Origin: Linepithema humile
Taxonomy: Eukaryota; Arthropoda; Insecta; Hymenoptera; Formicidae
Direction: 5' to 3'
NCBI RefSeq assembly: GCF_040581485.1
Contig: NC_090128.1
Coordinates: 43,678,931 to 43,742,930, forward strand
Length of the DNA: 64,000 nucleotides
A program made the translations under genes and the position numbers. How positions within the stretch are numbered: position 1 is the first letter of the stretch; each line of letters begins with the position of its first letter. The notes beneath the pieces were generated by a model. The model made no database searches. It had not been told where the DNA came from and was given only the letters and a program-made list of their open reading frames with translations. This document shows positions 25,201 to 40,200 of this stretch, one piece after another.

Positions 25201-28200
25201 CTCAGTTGGCAGTTCGCGTAGCCTATGGGAACGAAGCCAAAAATATTATTGCAGAACGCGCGCACGTCCAACGATGCCGCATTCACTGTAGGACGACGCC
25301 TCGTAATGCAACCCCGTGCAACGTGGCGAGACGACCGCGAAAAGCGAGAGACACGCGGAGAAACCGCCATCGTCGAGCACCTTGTTCTCATCCGGTCCCT
25401 TCGTACGGTTCGCTGCGCGATGTTGCAATTTCGTAGAGCGATTATTATAATTGCACTCTGCAGATTAGCAGGCCAACGTGGCGAAGCTGAACTAATCCGT
25501 CCCCTCGTTTAAGCGGGAATGGTGAAGAAAATGGAAAGACAGCAATGATACTTTTTAGCAACGTGTTCCGCATCAAAAGCGAGATATAGGGACTTTATAT
25601 TAAACTAGAAGATTTTTATATCAATTTTTTTTTTAAATTAATATTTTCCGATATTTTTGATAATTTATATTATTGCCATTAATTATTGATTTAGCTAATT
25701 TAATTATTATAAAAAAATATTTTAGTGAAAGAAAAATAATTTTCAAGATTTCAAAAGAACATTGACGGAAAGCAAGAAAGAGACGAGAGAAAGAGCGCAG
25801 TTGCGTCGCGAAGGAATGCAGAGGGAACGAGTCAGTGTAGCTGCAAGCTTATCTTAATTGCCGGTAATAAAAGCTTTTTATCGGACAGAGTTATGCTTTC
25901 GTTCGCTTCGGTGGCCACTATTATCTCGTCTTGCCGCCGGCGAAAAAATAATATCTAACCAACACGCGGACAGACGGACTTTGCGGACGATGCCTACTGG
26001 AGGGTGAATTTGCTAGCGAGAAATTATGTCTCAGCTGCGGGGGTTCTTGCGAGGGTTTTCGAAAAAAGCGAGGGACCGCTGGAAAGTAGAATTTTATACA
26101 TGAATAAAATAGATGCACATTTGCGTTGACTTGTTTTGATTTATCAACAAGCTAGTCCGAAGCCAGTGTAAAATATTGTAGGAAAATGATCCTTTTTATC
26201 GATAAACCAACAGAATAATAATAAATAATTGGATACATTTTTTTATTTAATAGTACATTTTTTTGCTAAGTAACACAAAACTGCCAAAAATTATTAAGCG
26301 TAAATTTTGTGAATTTTTGGACAAAATTTTCCGCGTTCGAGATAGCGAACGCTGCAGCAGAACATAATCGTCAATTTGTTTGTTAATCCACATTGATCCT
26401 AAAATTCTAAAAGAGATACGGAACAGGGGTGAATGAATGGGGTATAATTAACAGAGCTATTGAGCGCTATTCGTTTCAGGACAGATAGATGCAAAGGGTA
26501 ATCGAAGCCGGTTCCGACTGATGATTGATGGACTTTTTACTAGCTTATTTATTAAGGTTGTTTCACTTTTAATAAGCTGGAACCGGCTTTTGGCGGAGAG
26601 ATTCCTGACTCTCGTTAAAGCCGCGGTTTCACGCTGACCAACTTTTATTAGATTCAGCAGCGTGTCCGCTGGCTGCGTGTGTTAAAGCCCGTTAAGTTAT
26701 GCCAGCCTGTTAACCTCGGTGTCGGCTGTAACAACCGGCTATTTTCCCGACACTTTTCCGCCCTTTAATAGAAAGTTCGACCGTCCTCTACCGTAAGACG
26801 AAAACTGCTATCGTAAGAAATAAAACTCAACAGGATATTCTGCGCTATTATACAATTCATATCTCTGTGTCGTTAAACTAATATACATATGTCACAATAT
26901 TAATTTATTATATTGTTAGCATTATTATATTTAAAAAAAATTTTAATATTTTGAAAACTATTTTGTAAGCTTGACATTATCTTTTTTTATATTGTATTTT
27001 GATTAATTAAAAAAAAATAAAATTTGCTATAATAATTTAACACTGATACGTGAAAAGTTGAAAATTTATTGTTAAAATAAAATTCATTAAATAGAGTAAT
27101 TAACGTGTGTGTATTTATAAATTTTCTTTTATGACTTTTATCCACTATATAACACACATAATACACACGCGACAATACAAAGCTACGAATATCTGCAAAT
27201 TGAGCACTTTAGAGAAAGCAAAAAATGCCGGACATTAAAGCCATAATTCGTGTGATATATCCGTAGTGAACATTCAGATAAGTTAATTACCTTTACAAGC
27301 ATAAATAACGTGAATTGCATCCGATAAACGGATCGCGCGCGACCCTCCGCGCGTTTCCTACGTTCGGCTTCTTGCGATATTTTTATATGATTGCAATCAC
27401 GATATTTTTACATAGGGTTTTATCTCGCATTGCTGCCGTGAATAAGTATTAGTGTACAAACGTTTCGATCATCGTTAATCATTGCGATAAAAGAGCGTTG
27501 TGCTCGAGGGCATCGATTCGCACTAAAGGGAATTTACGATAAAGGAAAGTTGATTTTTAAAAAACGAGTATTTAAATAGTCCAGCTATTTGACTCTTAAC
27601 GTGAGATACGAATAAAAGCGCCTCTTAATTTATCACCGTGACCGACACAAAGCGTGAGAGAAAAATAATTTTTTATTGTGTCACGTAATTTTCTACCTGT
27701 CGCTCGTCACTTATCGTCCATCTGGATGGCGCACGTGATCCTTTTATAAGTATTCTCGGCGCGACTTCTCTCCCGCGTGTCCATTCTCAGCGGCACCAAG
27801 CCATGACCTTCTTCGCTCAAGCAGCAGTTTTTTTGTCTTCAACGCTGGGGGCAAAAGTCGCAGGTTCTCGCAAGCTGTGCGGGATGGCCGGTTTCGCGGA
27901 GCGGTAAGCCGTCTTTTATTAGTTTGACCAACAGCGGTCTACTTTCCCTCCTTCTTGCGTTCTACCGCCGACCTCAATCATCCCTCCGTGCGTTGTAGAA
28001 GAAGCGCCGGCGGGCGGAAAAAAATGACCGACTTTATCTTCTCAAGATGCGCAACGGTTTATTCCCACCGCGCACTCGTGTATTCGAGGAATGCATATTA
28101 GAGATACTTTTAGATTACGAGGTGGCCAATAAAGGTAGCGTGTCTTGTTTGGTCATTTTATTAATGAAGGGAAATAAATTACGAATCCGGTTTTCCTCGT

Positions 28201-31200
28201 CCAGCGGACACAACTCGGGGATACCAAATATTGAGATACAAACTGCTCTTGTGTACAGCCTTGCGTGGTCACTATTTACCGGACACCGTGTACAAAGTAG
28301 CAATTTCCAATGCGAGTGCTTAAAGCGCTTTGATATCTTACGGATCGATGTACGCGCATCGAGTGCGCGGCGCGCGTTTCTAACAGAACGATTAGATACC
28401 TTTAATGGAAGTCACGGAGTTAATTGAAGTGTGCTGGTAATTACTCACCTCTGGTGCGATTACTCATGCCTCGATTCCGATCTGCCGTATGATAATTCGT
28501 TTGGTGCATTGACTACGTTAATTACTAAACGGAGTTACGTAATCATTGCAAAATTTCTGTGTGAGGGCACATAATATTAATGTAAAGGGCGCAGCGATGG
28601 TCGGAGCTCGTTAACGAAGTTCACCGCAACGTTTCCCAATTTCCTCTAAAAATGTCATGAATGCCGCAGCGTACGCGGAATATTTGGAATATTTGCGGCT
28701 GCATTAAGGGTGATGGAACAAGAAACCGATCGCGATAACGAACGTAACCGCAATGCTTGAGGGTTGCCACGCTTAAAATAATTTTACATGAATGTTTTCC
28801 TTAGTTTCTACTACAATGCAGGCCGCAATTCGCGATCTTTTTTTAGTCTATGCGAAAAAATCCAGCCGAGAAAAATTAAAGTTACACGACTACACTCCTC
28901 GCCGCTCTCGTTCACAATTCATTCGCGCGCGAATATCCATTCAGTGAGCGAAAAAAATTACGTCACATATGGGGCGAAAGGGAACGAGAGAATCAAGAAA
29001 GCGATTACTCTATATTCTTGCGAATTATAGCGCTAATGCCGGTTTGGTGACAGTTGCGCGGGGGAAACGACCATCAGACCATCGATCCGCAATATTTTTC
29101 GTTGATAACCGATCGACCGTCCCGTTTTCCGATGTACGATCGGACCCTACTTTTCTCATCGCGTATATGTTTCCTCGTAAAGAGTATACTCACAAGTATA
29201 GACGAGGGAAAAAAGGGATGGATGGAGATAAAGAGTGAGAGCGTCGTGGAGCGAAACGCGGCGGCGAGAAAAGGGCGGGCGCAGTGAAAGATAGTATAAA
29301 ACAAAAAAGCTCGGCTATCTCGACGTTTCCTTTCCATTTCGAAATATCGTCTTTGTACATTTAGCTAGGTGTCTGAGAATCTACGGTCTCGCAATTGATC
29401 GTAAAGAGCGCCAAACTGCGCGTGCAACGAGCGTCAGGCGATAGACGGAAGCGACGAAGAAGAGAGAAAACGGGAGTGTGGAAGGGGGAGAGATAAAAGA
29501 TGAGAAGGGGAGGAATGAAGGAAGTATAGAGAGACCGACCACTCGTTTCACAATTTCCGAAGTGACTCTCCGCGGGGCCAAAGTACCGATGCGTTTTTCG
29601 CGCGGAGGAAAAAGCGCCTTTCCACGTCCTCGTGTACATTGTACTTTTCTTGCTGTTTCTTTCTTGCTTTGCATTCGCAGTGAAACTCATAAAACACGAA
29701 GTTGTCGACTTCGCTTGTTATTTAGAAGACATTCGAAAAAAATACACCGCAATGGAGTTGTTTCAAATCCATTGTGTCTCACAGGTGCAATAGTGTTTAA
29801 TATAAATGTATACACATTGTCAATAACTAATTGGTGGATGATTATAAAAAGTGGAATTCTTGGAGAAGCGATCTCCAGGCAATTTTGTCAGCATTGCTAT
29901 AAACCGTGGAATACGAATAATCAATAATATTCGCAGTTACACGTATATTATTATTTTATAACAAACAAAGACCCCGTAATTGCAGTAATATAAAGAATAA
30001 GAAAAAGATTTGCTTATAATTAAAATTATCAATATTCATTTTCCCGAAAACGTTGTATTTTTCTTCTGAAGATCCGAGAATTTTTCTTTGATCTCACTTC
30101 TTACTACATGACATAACTTCAGATAAATGAGTGGTCCATTGACACTTAATTTTTGCGCAAATACTCTAGAAAAATTGGATCGTAGGAAGTCGATCTTCGT
30201 AACGGATGTTAGCTCAACGTTGATGTTTCAGTAATATTTTTTACATCTCAGCGCAATTAACCGATTACCATCGCCGGCACTTGCATCGGGCGAGCTCGAT
30301 CATTAAGCAAACCAAACATTTTTCTTTCGTCTTCAGACGCGGGGACTTGGCCGACACGATTTAAAAAACGGCAGGCGTACCGCGATCGATCGCGAAAAGA
30401 CTCAACCCCTCGGATACAAGGATAATGCGAAAAGAGCCGTTTTCACATCTCGTTTAGTAATGCGTAATTTTTATACTTATACCATATTTTTATTTTTCTA
30501 TTGCGTGATACATGAAAATAATATTAGCATAATTTTAACTGATAATAAAATTAATTATTTTTATTAATTTTGTTTTGCCAATGTTGTTACATTAAAAATT
30601 AATTTTTTCAAAGAGAAAAGAAAACTTAAAGCTTCTAATTTAATTGAGAGTCGTCTCAATCTCGTCTTGCTATTTATTAGATCACAATTTGCTAAAAAAT
30701 TTTTTTTTTAATCGGTCATATAAGTGACTTTTTGATATAGCATAACTAGCGCCTATGGTATGTGGATAGCAGAAGAAAAAATTCATCAGGAACGAGGTGG
30801 CTAACGTTAGCGTGTAACAATTCTGATCTTTAAAGAGCGCGCGCGCTGTTACATAAGCCCGGTCCTGCGAAACAGATGAAACTGACGGTAGAAGCATACC
30901 AGACCAATATCCGCGCTCTGCCTCCTAAGTCATGCGTTTAAATTACCTTATTATGAGGCAGGGCTGTCATAATTATGAGCGCCCGGCGCACGGAAGCGGG
31001 AGAGGGGTTTGCTGCCACCAACGGCGAGGAGCGGCGGAGTGGTTGGTGGGCCGACCGGGTAGCCAGGCCGGCGGGGATCGTGGGTGGAGTGATAGAGTAA
31101 TTAACATCCAGTCAACTCCAGACCGTGCCAATAATTTCCTACCTTCCTCCACCTGACTGACTCGGCGTGCTCCGCTCGGCGCGAATGCAGGGAAATATTC

Positions 31201-34200
31201 CGCATTCCTGCCGTAACATTTTCCCCGGGGAAAGTACTCTCCCATCGACGTTTTCCTGAGGGGCTTCGCAAAAAGGCGGCGGGAAAAAAAGCGATGCTTA
31301 TTGCACAGTCGAGGACACTAGCCTTGAGAGCGCCTAGCATACGCGCGGCTGCAATAATTGCGTATTAACTCCCGGCATACTCCAGCAATTTTCTAAAATA
31401 TCACGTATTCTAATAAAGCCGAGAGACCCGAATTGCAATCTAATAGAAAAACATGAAATTATTTTAGTTTAGTTATGCGTTACTTGTGCTATTTTTTTTT
31501 ACATTTCTTCTTGCATCTGGAATGCCCCAGATTCCGCGCATTTCTTTTCACTCGCAGATTTTTTTCAAGATTTTAAGGTTGATTTTTTAAACAAAAATTT
31601 AACATTTAACAGAAAACTAATAATATGAATATTTCTTACATTTCAGGCCATAAAGAAGATTTTCAAATGTGTATCCCACTTTGTCGTGCTTGACTTGAAT
31701 TATTTTAACTCTCCAAAACCAAAGGTAAGTATCACTTTTATCATCTTGTAGAAAAATCTAGATCAGCGATGTAAGCATTACTTTATATACGGCTTGTACG
31801 ATTTTATGATATGTTTCTCGTGATGTGATAGAATAATTTAATTTTTTAATTTATTACAAACAGCTTTTACATTAATGATATTTATATACGTGTTTTTATC
31901 GCACACATTTTCTATGTGCAAAAATAATATTTAGATAATACTTTTCAATACTATTGCCTCTGTTATTGCGATTCATAATTTTCTCATCATAACTCTTCAT
32001 ATTTAATAATATAACATAGATTAAAGTTTTGCACACTTTAAAACTAAAATAAATACGCGTGAATTATAAGATACAGTCGTATCATATCTTTTTATGCGTT
32101 GACAATAATATTCTTTAAGCTGCGAAGACATAGAGTTTGTGCGGAAAAATACATATACATTCGCCATAAAGAAGATTTTCACCCTTCTTTCTCATGCTAA
32201 AGTGATAAGAAATGTACAGGATTTTCAACCATATGTAAAGTAACGCCTACATTCCCACGATGAAAATTCTGGAAATAGGTCTTTATGTCTCACAAATCTC
32301 TCGCATTCGTGTAAACGGATGCACTTACTTGGTTAGGCAAATAAAGCACAGCACTCTGCAAACGAATCTTATTCATATCATTTATATGGCACGCATTTAC
32401 ATATTTATATGTGAAATATGTGCAAAAAATTTACTCTTTGCACTTGCTAACTGTACATTAATATTTGTTACATAACAAATTCTGTTATGTCTTGTACAAA
32501 GTAAGAAATATGTACGAAACGAATGTTTGTTTCCCCTTTTGTCAAAGCGCAATAATGATTTACTTAGCTCTTCGAATATGTTAATAATACTTCAAAGAAA
32601 TTCTCATTTCTTTCATGCAAAGTGTACACTCCCTTCTGTCAGTAGCACATATATGACTCGTGACAAACAGGAAGGCGTAGGAAGCGTGTCCATTCAATTC
32701 GTGCAACGCATAGGTAGCATACATTTACTGTGATCGCGCTCTTACAAAGTTCCGCGAGAGATGTACTTACGCTTCTGTAACCCACATAGTGTGTTTCTCG
32801 GCTTCGCGTGGACGGCAATAGATACGACTTGGCGAGACACACGAGAACCGTTGGAGACGCGTAGGTATGTCCGTACGCGAGTTTATGAGGGCATAACTTA
32901 GGACCAAGTATGCGACGGAGGACGCGGAATTTCGAAGTTCTCCGGATCTCTGGCCCTCCTCTGCATCCTACTCGCCTGGCGAGTATGAGCAGGGCATTTG
33001 CAAGCGGCAAACGTGTTGCACGCGTGTTGCTCGTGGCCACGTGTCTACGAACAACAACAACAAAAGCCAATTATTCAAGTGCGACGCAGTCGTGGACTCA
33101 TGGGCAATTTAATTTGCAATTAAAATTAGATAATGCGTTACCGGATGAATTGGAAAATGTTAATACAATGCGTGCGTAGTGAAAGAGCAAATTGAACGAT
33201 GCATATATTGAAATTTAATGCACATACAAGAGATTGTTGCATTAATTCTTTGCCCGGTATTTTTTAATAACAGATTTTACGTAGTTTTACAATTGAACCT
33301 CAGATTAAAATACTGTAAAATTTTATTTGAACGAAGAATGTCGATCGAGGCAATTTCAAAACGAACAGAGAGCTTCTTGAAAACTCAACGGTACCCAAAT
33401 ATCAGTGATACATAATATCTACGTATAGCAGAGCTGAAAGGAACAGAATCTAGGTGACGGGTTATATAGGTAGCTACATTTCTGGTCGCTCTCGAGAATC
33501 AACACGCAGCGACGGAGGACGTAAAATGGATAAGGGTAAATGGCAAAAGGGAGCAAGGACAACCCCATTCACGGCACACAAGATCCAGTTCTAGTCCTCG
33601 CGGTCCGCCCTTTCGGGCGACAAACAAAAGCTAATGCACTTCTGCCGGATAACTGCTAACACTCCTTAGTGTCGTTCCTCTCTCTTCTTCAGTGTCCTAC
33701 CTCTACCCACCCATTATATCGTCCTTCTCTCTGCTTTCTCTGCGCGCTATATTCTTCTCCCTTTCCTTTTCATCCCGCTCGACGGTTAACTGGAGCAGCA
33801 CTAGGAACTCTCCGTCCGCGTGTTCAGAGATATTGTCTAGCTATCTGAGAAAATTCCTCTACCTCTTTTATCTGATTTCTCCTTTAATAAGTTACGATTA
33901 TAAAGTCGATCGATGTAAAGTCAGTGAATCGCGGAAATAATGCACGATATTGTTTCTATAGCGAGTTGCTCTCAAATTTTCTGCAAATAACGCGTTGGAA
34001 TTTTAGTATTAATATTTTATTACGCAATCAATTAAATTGTCGAATTTTGCATAAAAGGCGAAAAGTAGTAATAATTTAAAACATAAAACAAATCGATAAA
34101 AGATGAAAAGAGTAAAAACGTACCTTTTATGAATGACAATAACTAATTTATCAAAGATTCGGGAATGGGAAGGAATAAAAGACGAATGAACGAATTGATT

Positions 34201-36778
34201 ATTCACCTCTAATTGGACCGGAACGACTTAGCGGCGCAATAATTTAGGCAGATCGCGAGATATCGGCCGCAGAAACGACAGCACCGTAAAACAAGCACCG
34301 AGTATTGAATAATGCATTGCGGATAGCGAATAATGGAACAAAAAAGTGGGCTGTTAAAGAGTAAGGAAAAGGGGTTAAAAACGTGCCGCGAAATTTCAGA
34401 GATTTCGTGGGAAAAGGAGATGAACTTGCATATGTTTTGCATTTCTAAGGCTGGAAGACTTAATATTCCGCCGTTTTAACGATTTCTCTCGGAAACGTCA
34501 TGCTCTAACGAAATCGAATTCAATATATCTTTTTAAAAAACTATTTTTTAATTGTGTTTATTCACAATTTTTTTATATATACTCGAGAAAACTGGGATAA
34601 ATTTTTACGTTACGCTGCGACCATTTTGCGAAAGAAACATTCTCTTCGGTTATGCAAATGCACCGGCCGAGTTGGTTTATTACAAATGCTTCACCACGAA
34701 GGTGACTTTCTTTCGGTTACATCTTTTGACTGAAAGCTATAAAAAAATCTTGTGAAAAAAAGAATCTCTCAAGAACGCGTAACGCATATAAAGAATAAAG
34801 TGTGCTGGCTAACTGCGTGTTTACAAGGCAACGCGAACATACGTTTATAATGTCACCGCCAGACACCGTGCGCGAACTTTATTCCGCGCGATACTATTTT
34901 ATCGTTTTGTTTCGGTAGCGGCAGAAAATTTTCTGCAATTACGGCAAAAGCCCGTGGCGCGCATACTTTCTCGCAATGCGGAGATAAAATCCGCGGCCAG
35001 CCGCGCCATGTTCATAAAACATATTTAAACGGTGTTCTGAATTTGTGTCGCGCTGAGGAAATAAATTTATGAGCCGCTTGAATAGAAATATATGCCATAT
35101 TTAAATTTATCACGATGTTCATTGTGATATTTCACGGCCGAATGCGTTATGCACATGTAAATGAATCGACACGGTGTCGTCGCACTGCCTCGCTATGGCT
35201 TACGAGTACATCATTTCGGCGGCAACTATTTATCGATAATCAGTGACCGTAATATTAATACGTAATACATAATATCGATAAACGTTATGCCATCGCAAAA
35301 TGATGTAATGGATAAACTGTAGAAAAGGTTAAAACTCACATGTCGCGCGGAATATTTCAATATTTGAAGCGCTTAAAATAATTTGAGTTATCATAATAAT
35401 GCTATTACGAAATAATTGTTCGGATCAATGAAAATTCTTTGTGTGCACACACACGCCTGCTAAGCAAATTAAATTCCTTAATTAAATTTACCGCGACGAT
35501 TTGATAAATGTAGACGTAGAGATAAATGTAGAGGAGGTACAAGTGTCAAGTAACATGGAAATCGTGATCTAGCTGCGTTGCGTGATCGAGCTGCGATTAT
35601 CGCGAGTCAATTTAATAGCATCTATAGTGTTTGCCGATTGACAGGAATTCCAAGCAGTGCAGGGATGGGTTCTTGTCCCACTTTTCATTCGTTAGAATCG
35701 ATCGTGCCGAGGTATTAAGTGCGTATTACGGAGATGATTAATTTGACATCTACTTCGCGCTATTCTCTCCCATTTGACACGTAGCCTAAGAGAAACGTGC
35801 TTCTGGTCTAATAATTTTCTATATTTAAATCAAGACCTCGAAACGTTCACAGTGCATATAATGTTTTATTCGTCATTATGATAATTAGAAAAACGCGTGA
35901 ATTATGCTTGAATCGCGAATGAGGCAGAGAGATTCTTTCAGAGTAATGTGATAACACGTGCAGAGAATACAATTCGGCATGTGTTAATTTAAATGAAACT
36001 TGATGAAATGCGATATATCGCTGAATACGAGTGGCTGAATACATTGAAGGAAGCCACAAAATTCTGTTGATGATCAAATGTTGTATCAGCAAAATGCGCG
36101 GTAATTTAATCTTGTTTTTAAATACGAGATCGCGCGGCGGAGTTTAATAGCGAACAAAAACATATCGCACCATAGTGCAGACCCATAATGCTAATGAAAT
36201 ATTGTTCAGAAATACTGGCTGTTCGACAGCAGGAGTATTTGGTGAGCAAAACAATATTCTTTATTTTACAGGCTCAAATATATCTTTTCTCTGCCAAGAT
36301 TTAATTGGACACTATTTATCCTTGTTATTCTTAAAATTTTATTATACATTTTGATAACAGCAGCACATATTTTTTATTAAAACAAAATCTATCTACTAAC
36401 TTTATTTATTTTCGCTTGCAGCTATTCGTGCCTTGACATTTTCATCAAAGAATAATTATTTCAGTTTTGAACAAGGTATATTTACGTACACCGAGTATAT
36501 CTTTCATACTCTGCGTAACATTTGTGAAAAAAGCGAACAAAATTACAAATACACGTAATTAGGTGCCCACATTACTGAGATATACGAAATACGTTATTAT
36601 TTGTTTCCCCGTGCAATGCCTCTTGCATTATGAAAATGCGTTGCCTATCTATTGTCCGCGAAATTAAGGTAATGTTCTAATTAACACGGCATGCTCGTTA
36701 TTTCTTCGAGTACCGCGAGCAAGCCATTCTAGTGGGGTTGATATTGTCCAATTAAAGCGTTGCTCGTAATCGGGATGA

Positions 36779-36809
36779 GAGGGAGAGAGAGAGAAAGAGA
36801 GAGAGAGAA
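36779..36809 (+). repeat. (GA)n-rich microsatellite
   Basis: An imperfect GA tract with one aaag interruption, in a small purine-rich patch. Confidence 0.8.
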
Positions 36810-37171
36810 GTTCGTAAAACGCGAGACAACATAGCCGAGCATATATTGAGAAGTCAGTCACCATGAGCCACCATAAAAGTTTGAGTGCGTCCCTTAATGC
36901 GGTATTCGCATAGGAGGAAACCCCGGGAAGGTGAGTGGTTGCCGCACGGCGAGGGTCGGCTTGAGAAAAAAAGTCATAACTACCTTGGTTCACGGCAGCC
37001 CGTTCCGCTGTGCTGCCTCCTCTTCTAACTCTTTTCAACTTCTTTCCTCTTTTTTCTACTCGCGCTTTTCGCTCTTTCCACGCGAGCCGGGTTAGATTTT
37101 TCTAAAGCTCTCTGTCATCGTTGAGCTTTTCAGACTTTTCTGCAGCGGTCCGTTAAGTAAGGAAGACATCG

Positions 37172-37173
<2 letters not shown>

Positions 37174-37206
<33 letters not shown>
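37174..37206 (+). repeat. (TC)n microsatellite
   Basis: About 16 TC units following ttt, in a pyrimidine-rich stretch that continues with ttctcgtcgcc. Confidence 0.9.
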
Positions 37207-37211
<5 letters not shown>

Positions 37212-40200
37212 TCGCCTCTTGAATTTATTGCGCTCTCGCATTTATGTAAATCGCCTGCTTATAAGATTCATCAGCCGATTCGCTCACAAAATATTACTGA
37301 CAGCGATCAATACGTTTGACGATCAATACCAACAATCTGCTTTAATATTTTAAAACTGTTCTCAAATATTTACTTATTAACTATCGTGTTATATGTATAA
37401 TTTTTTTTAATTACGATTATATAAGACTGTTATTAAATTTAATATATATATAAGCTAAATTTTAATAATTTTGCTACGAAATTCTAATCTTGTTAATATT
37501 TCTATCAAAAAATATTTTGCTTTTAACATATTTTTTATTTATGGAATAAGTAATATCAGATATCACAAAACAAAATCAGAATGGTAATATAATCATTATT
37601 AATTATTTGAGAATCTGTAGAAAATTCATTTATAAGACTTTGAATAAAATTTTTCAAATTAAACTTTATTTTTTATCAAGCTTCTCGCAATCTCGTAAAT
37701 GAGATTCTCTTCTAGGAAAAAAAAGAGCACTTTTTTGAAATTATTTGGGCAGAACTTTACGAGGACTTTTTCCAGTGACATGGATCGATTCTGAGACTCA
37801 AAGTTTCATTGCGAAAGTCTGATCGCGTAAAAGCTCTTTTACGAGCAGTTTAATACTTGGAAGCTGCTAAAGGCGCATTTGTGTTTTCCTTTTCTTTACC
37901 ATCGGCATGTAGACTACTGCAAACTTATATCAAATCTTTATGGTTTATATAAGACGATGTGTACTATATCATCAAATGCTTATTGAAATAGTTTGGTTCC
38001 CCTAAAATCTCAGTTATTTGCCCAATAAATTGATCGAATATATACAATATACATATATGATAGACTGTCATGATTTAACGTCTTTAATTTATTGTAATTT
38101 CAATGACCAAGAAATTATAGTAGCTATACATACATTTACGAGAATCCTGATAATTACATATGATTGAGGTTATTCACTAAACTACAACGTAATTGTCATT
38201 TGATTGAAGATTAGTTGAATAACTGTGTTATTTCTAAACTGCATTTATACGAGACTATATTAGAGGACACGATAAGTGAAATACGTGACATTCTATTTGA
38301 GTGACCGGTAAACAAGAATTCGAAAGTTGTCTTATCGGAAATCCAGCGCCCGGCCGAGAGATTTAAGCCACTTCGGTAGTTTCTTGGCCGGCGACATCCT
38401 CAAATTATACGGCGAACGATAAAACGAATCCTCCGTGAACTTCCCTTGAGTCGGGACTTACGACAGAAGCCTCGAGGGGGGCGTCGGAAATGCTCCTCCT
38501 CGTTTAAATATCGCCCTAATCTCGTTGGCCCGAACCACGCTCGCTCTCCCCTCTTCCCGGGGTGCCTTAATTCTCCGAGAGCGTAAACTTCGGGGCTTCG
38601 GTGACAAATAGCCGCAGCCACGGATTATCCGCGGACGAAAAACTAATTAAGCCAAAATACTGCGTCGCGCCGACCGAAACGCTCGGATTGAGCGGATTCC
38701 ATCGTTTCGCTGCGCCGAATATTTTCCGAGGTCGGATATTCCCGTTTATCTACCACGCTTCGTGTACCAAATATAGTAAGCCAAATAGAAGTCACCGATG
38801 CCTATTGCCGGAACAAAAACCGAGATTGCCGGGGCTCTCTATTCCCGCCTATCTAAATAGTTGTTAGAGTCCATAAATCCAACCGCTTAAAGCTGACTCG
38901 TGCTGCTTGCTTAACTCCTTTTATGCGCGAGATACACCTCGGTGGCGCCGCCGGAGATTCAAAGTTCTATCGAGCAATTTGCGATAATCTGAAGGGAACA
39001 AAAATCTCTATACAGCGAAATCTTAATTCTAAAGGATGCAAATCGACGTGTTCTTTTACTGTCTTAGACGCACATTTGATTATACAGAAATTGTATCTCC
39101 GGTCGGAGGGCGATATCGATTCTGATAAGTGATTTTCGATATTACGATGCTTTGATGACATGATCATATGACCATAACATTGAATTTTGTTAGACGCTTC
39201 CGGTTCAATAATATTCTCTTAGATATTTTGGTGGTGCTTAAATTTTAAAATACAATTTTATATTGGACAGGGTCCAATTTTATCAGACGTGCTCTTTCCG
39301 TACATCGACCGATTTATGTTTCCGAAGTTTCTTTCCTTTTCGAACTCTTGCAATTATTTTCAAATCCAATGCAAATTTGGAGAGAATGATTTTACCGCAT
39401 TGTCATGCAAATTTTTCCGGCTGACTGCCACAGTTTTTGCATATTTAGAAACATGGGTTATCCGTTAGGAAGCAACGCGATACCAAATATTCCGTAAGAT
39501 ACTTACTCGGAGAGTCTCCACTTGGACTGCACCTTACTCTAAGTACATTCTAAGACGGACTTACCTCGTTGGAGATTAAGCTTAAGTCCCCTCGACAAAG
39601 TGTCACATTGTCTCGTCCTTATCGTGGCAATTGACTTTGGCGCGTATCGTGTTGGTTGTGTATCCGCCGTAAATCGTAAAAAAATATTTTACGATGGCTT
39701 TTAAATTGCATCTTCTCGGAGCAACGCTAGCCGTTTGTATAAACTCTGAATGGATGGTCAGATTGTTACTTTTGCCATGAGTTATCATTGATCTCGAAGA
39801 AAGAATAAAGCTTCGATTTATTTTTATCAATATTTGTTGACATATAGAGTCTTTCGTTATAACGAATTTTTTTCTCATCGCAATTTTCCATTTTTTTTTT
39901 TACATTTCTCACTCTCATATCTCTCTTATTATGTCACTCATGTAAAAATGTCCCTAATGCAAAAATATACAAAAAATTGGGTTAATAGCTTGTAGCATTA
40001 TCCCGGAGAATGCAAACCGAGAGAAGCGCAATGAAAATGAGTTCTTGCAAGATGCATCACGTTAGGAGGAAGCAGGCTGCACGCGCACTGACTTTATGAT
40101 GAAAGAAGGAGAAAAGTGAAGGAGAGATAGAGAGAGCAAGAGAAGGAGAGGCAAATTTTCCTTCATCTTCTTTCTACGCCACTAATAGAAGTGTCACGAA

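Noticed and set aside
28047..28427. 126-codon plus-strand open frame
   Set aside because: ATG-led but with no motif and no conserved-looking composition, and no splice or promoter context; a shadow frame is open on the other strand.
29478..29927. 149-codon plus-strand frame
   Set aside because: Begins at a non-ATG codon in a purine-rich patch, overlaps two minus-strand frames, and its second half crosses AT-rich DNA with a random-looking Ile/Asn/Trp composition.
32639..33070. 143-codon minus-strand frame, with an 89-codon plus-strand frame overlapping it
   Set aside because: Mutually overlapping, Arg/Cys/Tyr-rich, no domain, no splice pairing; chance frames in GC-rich sequence.
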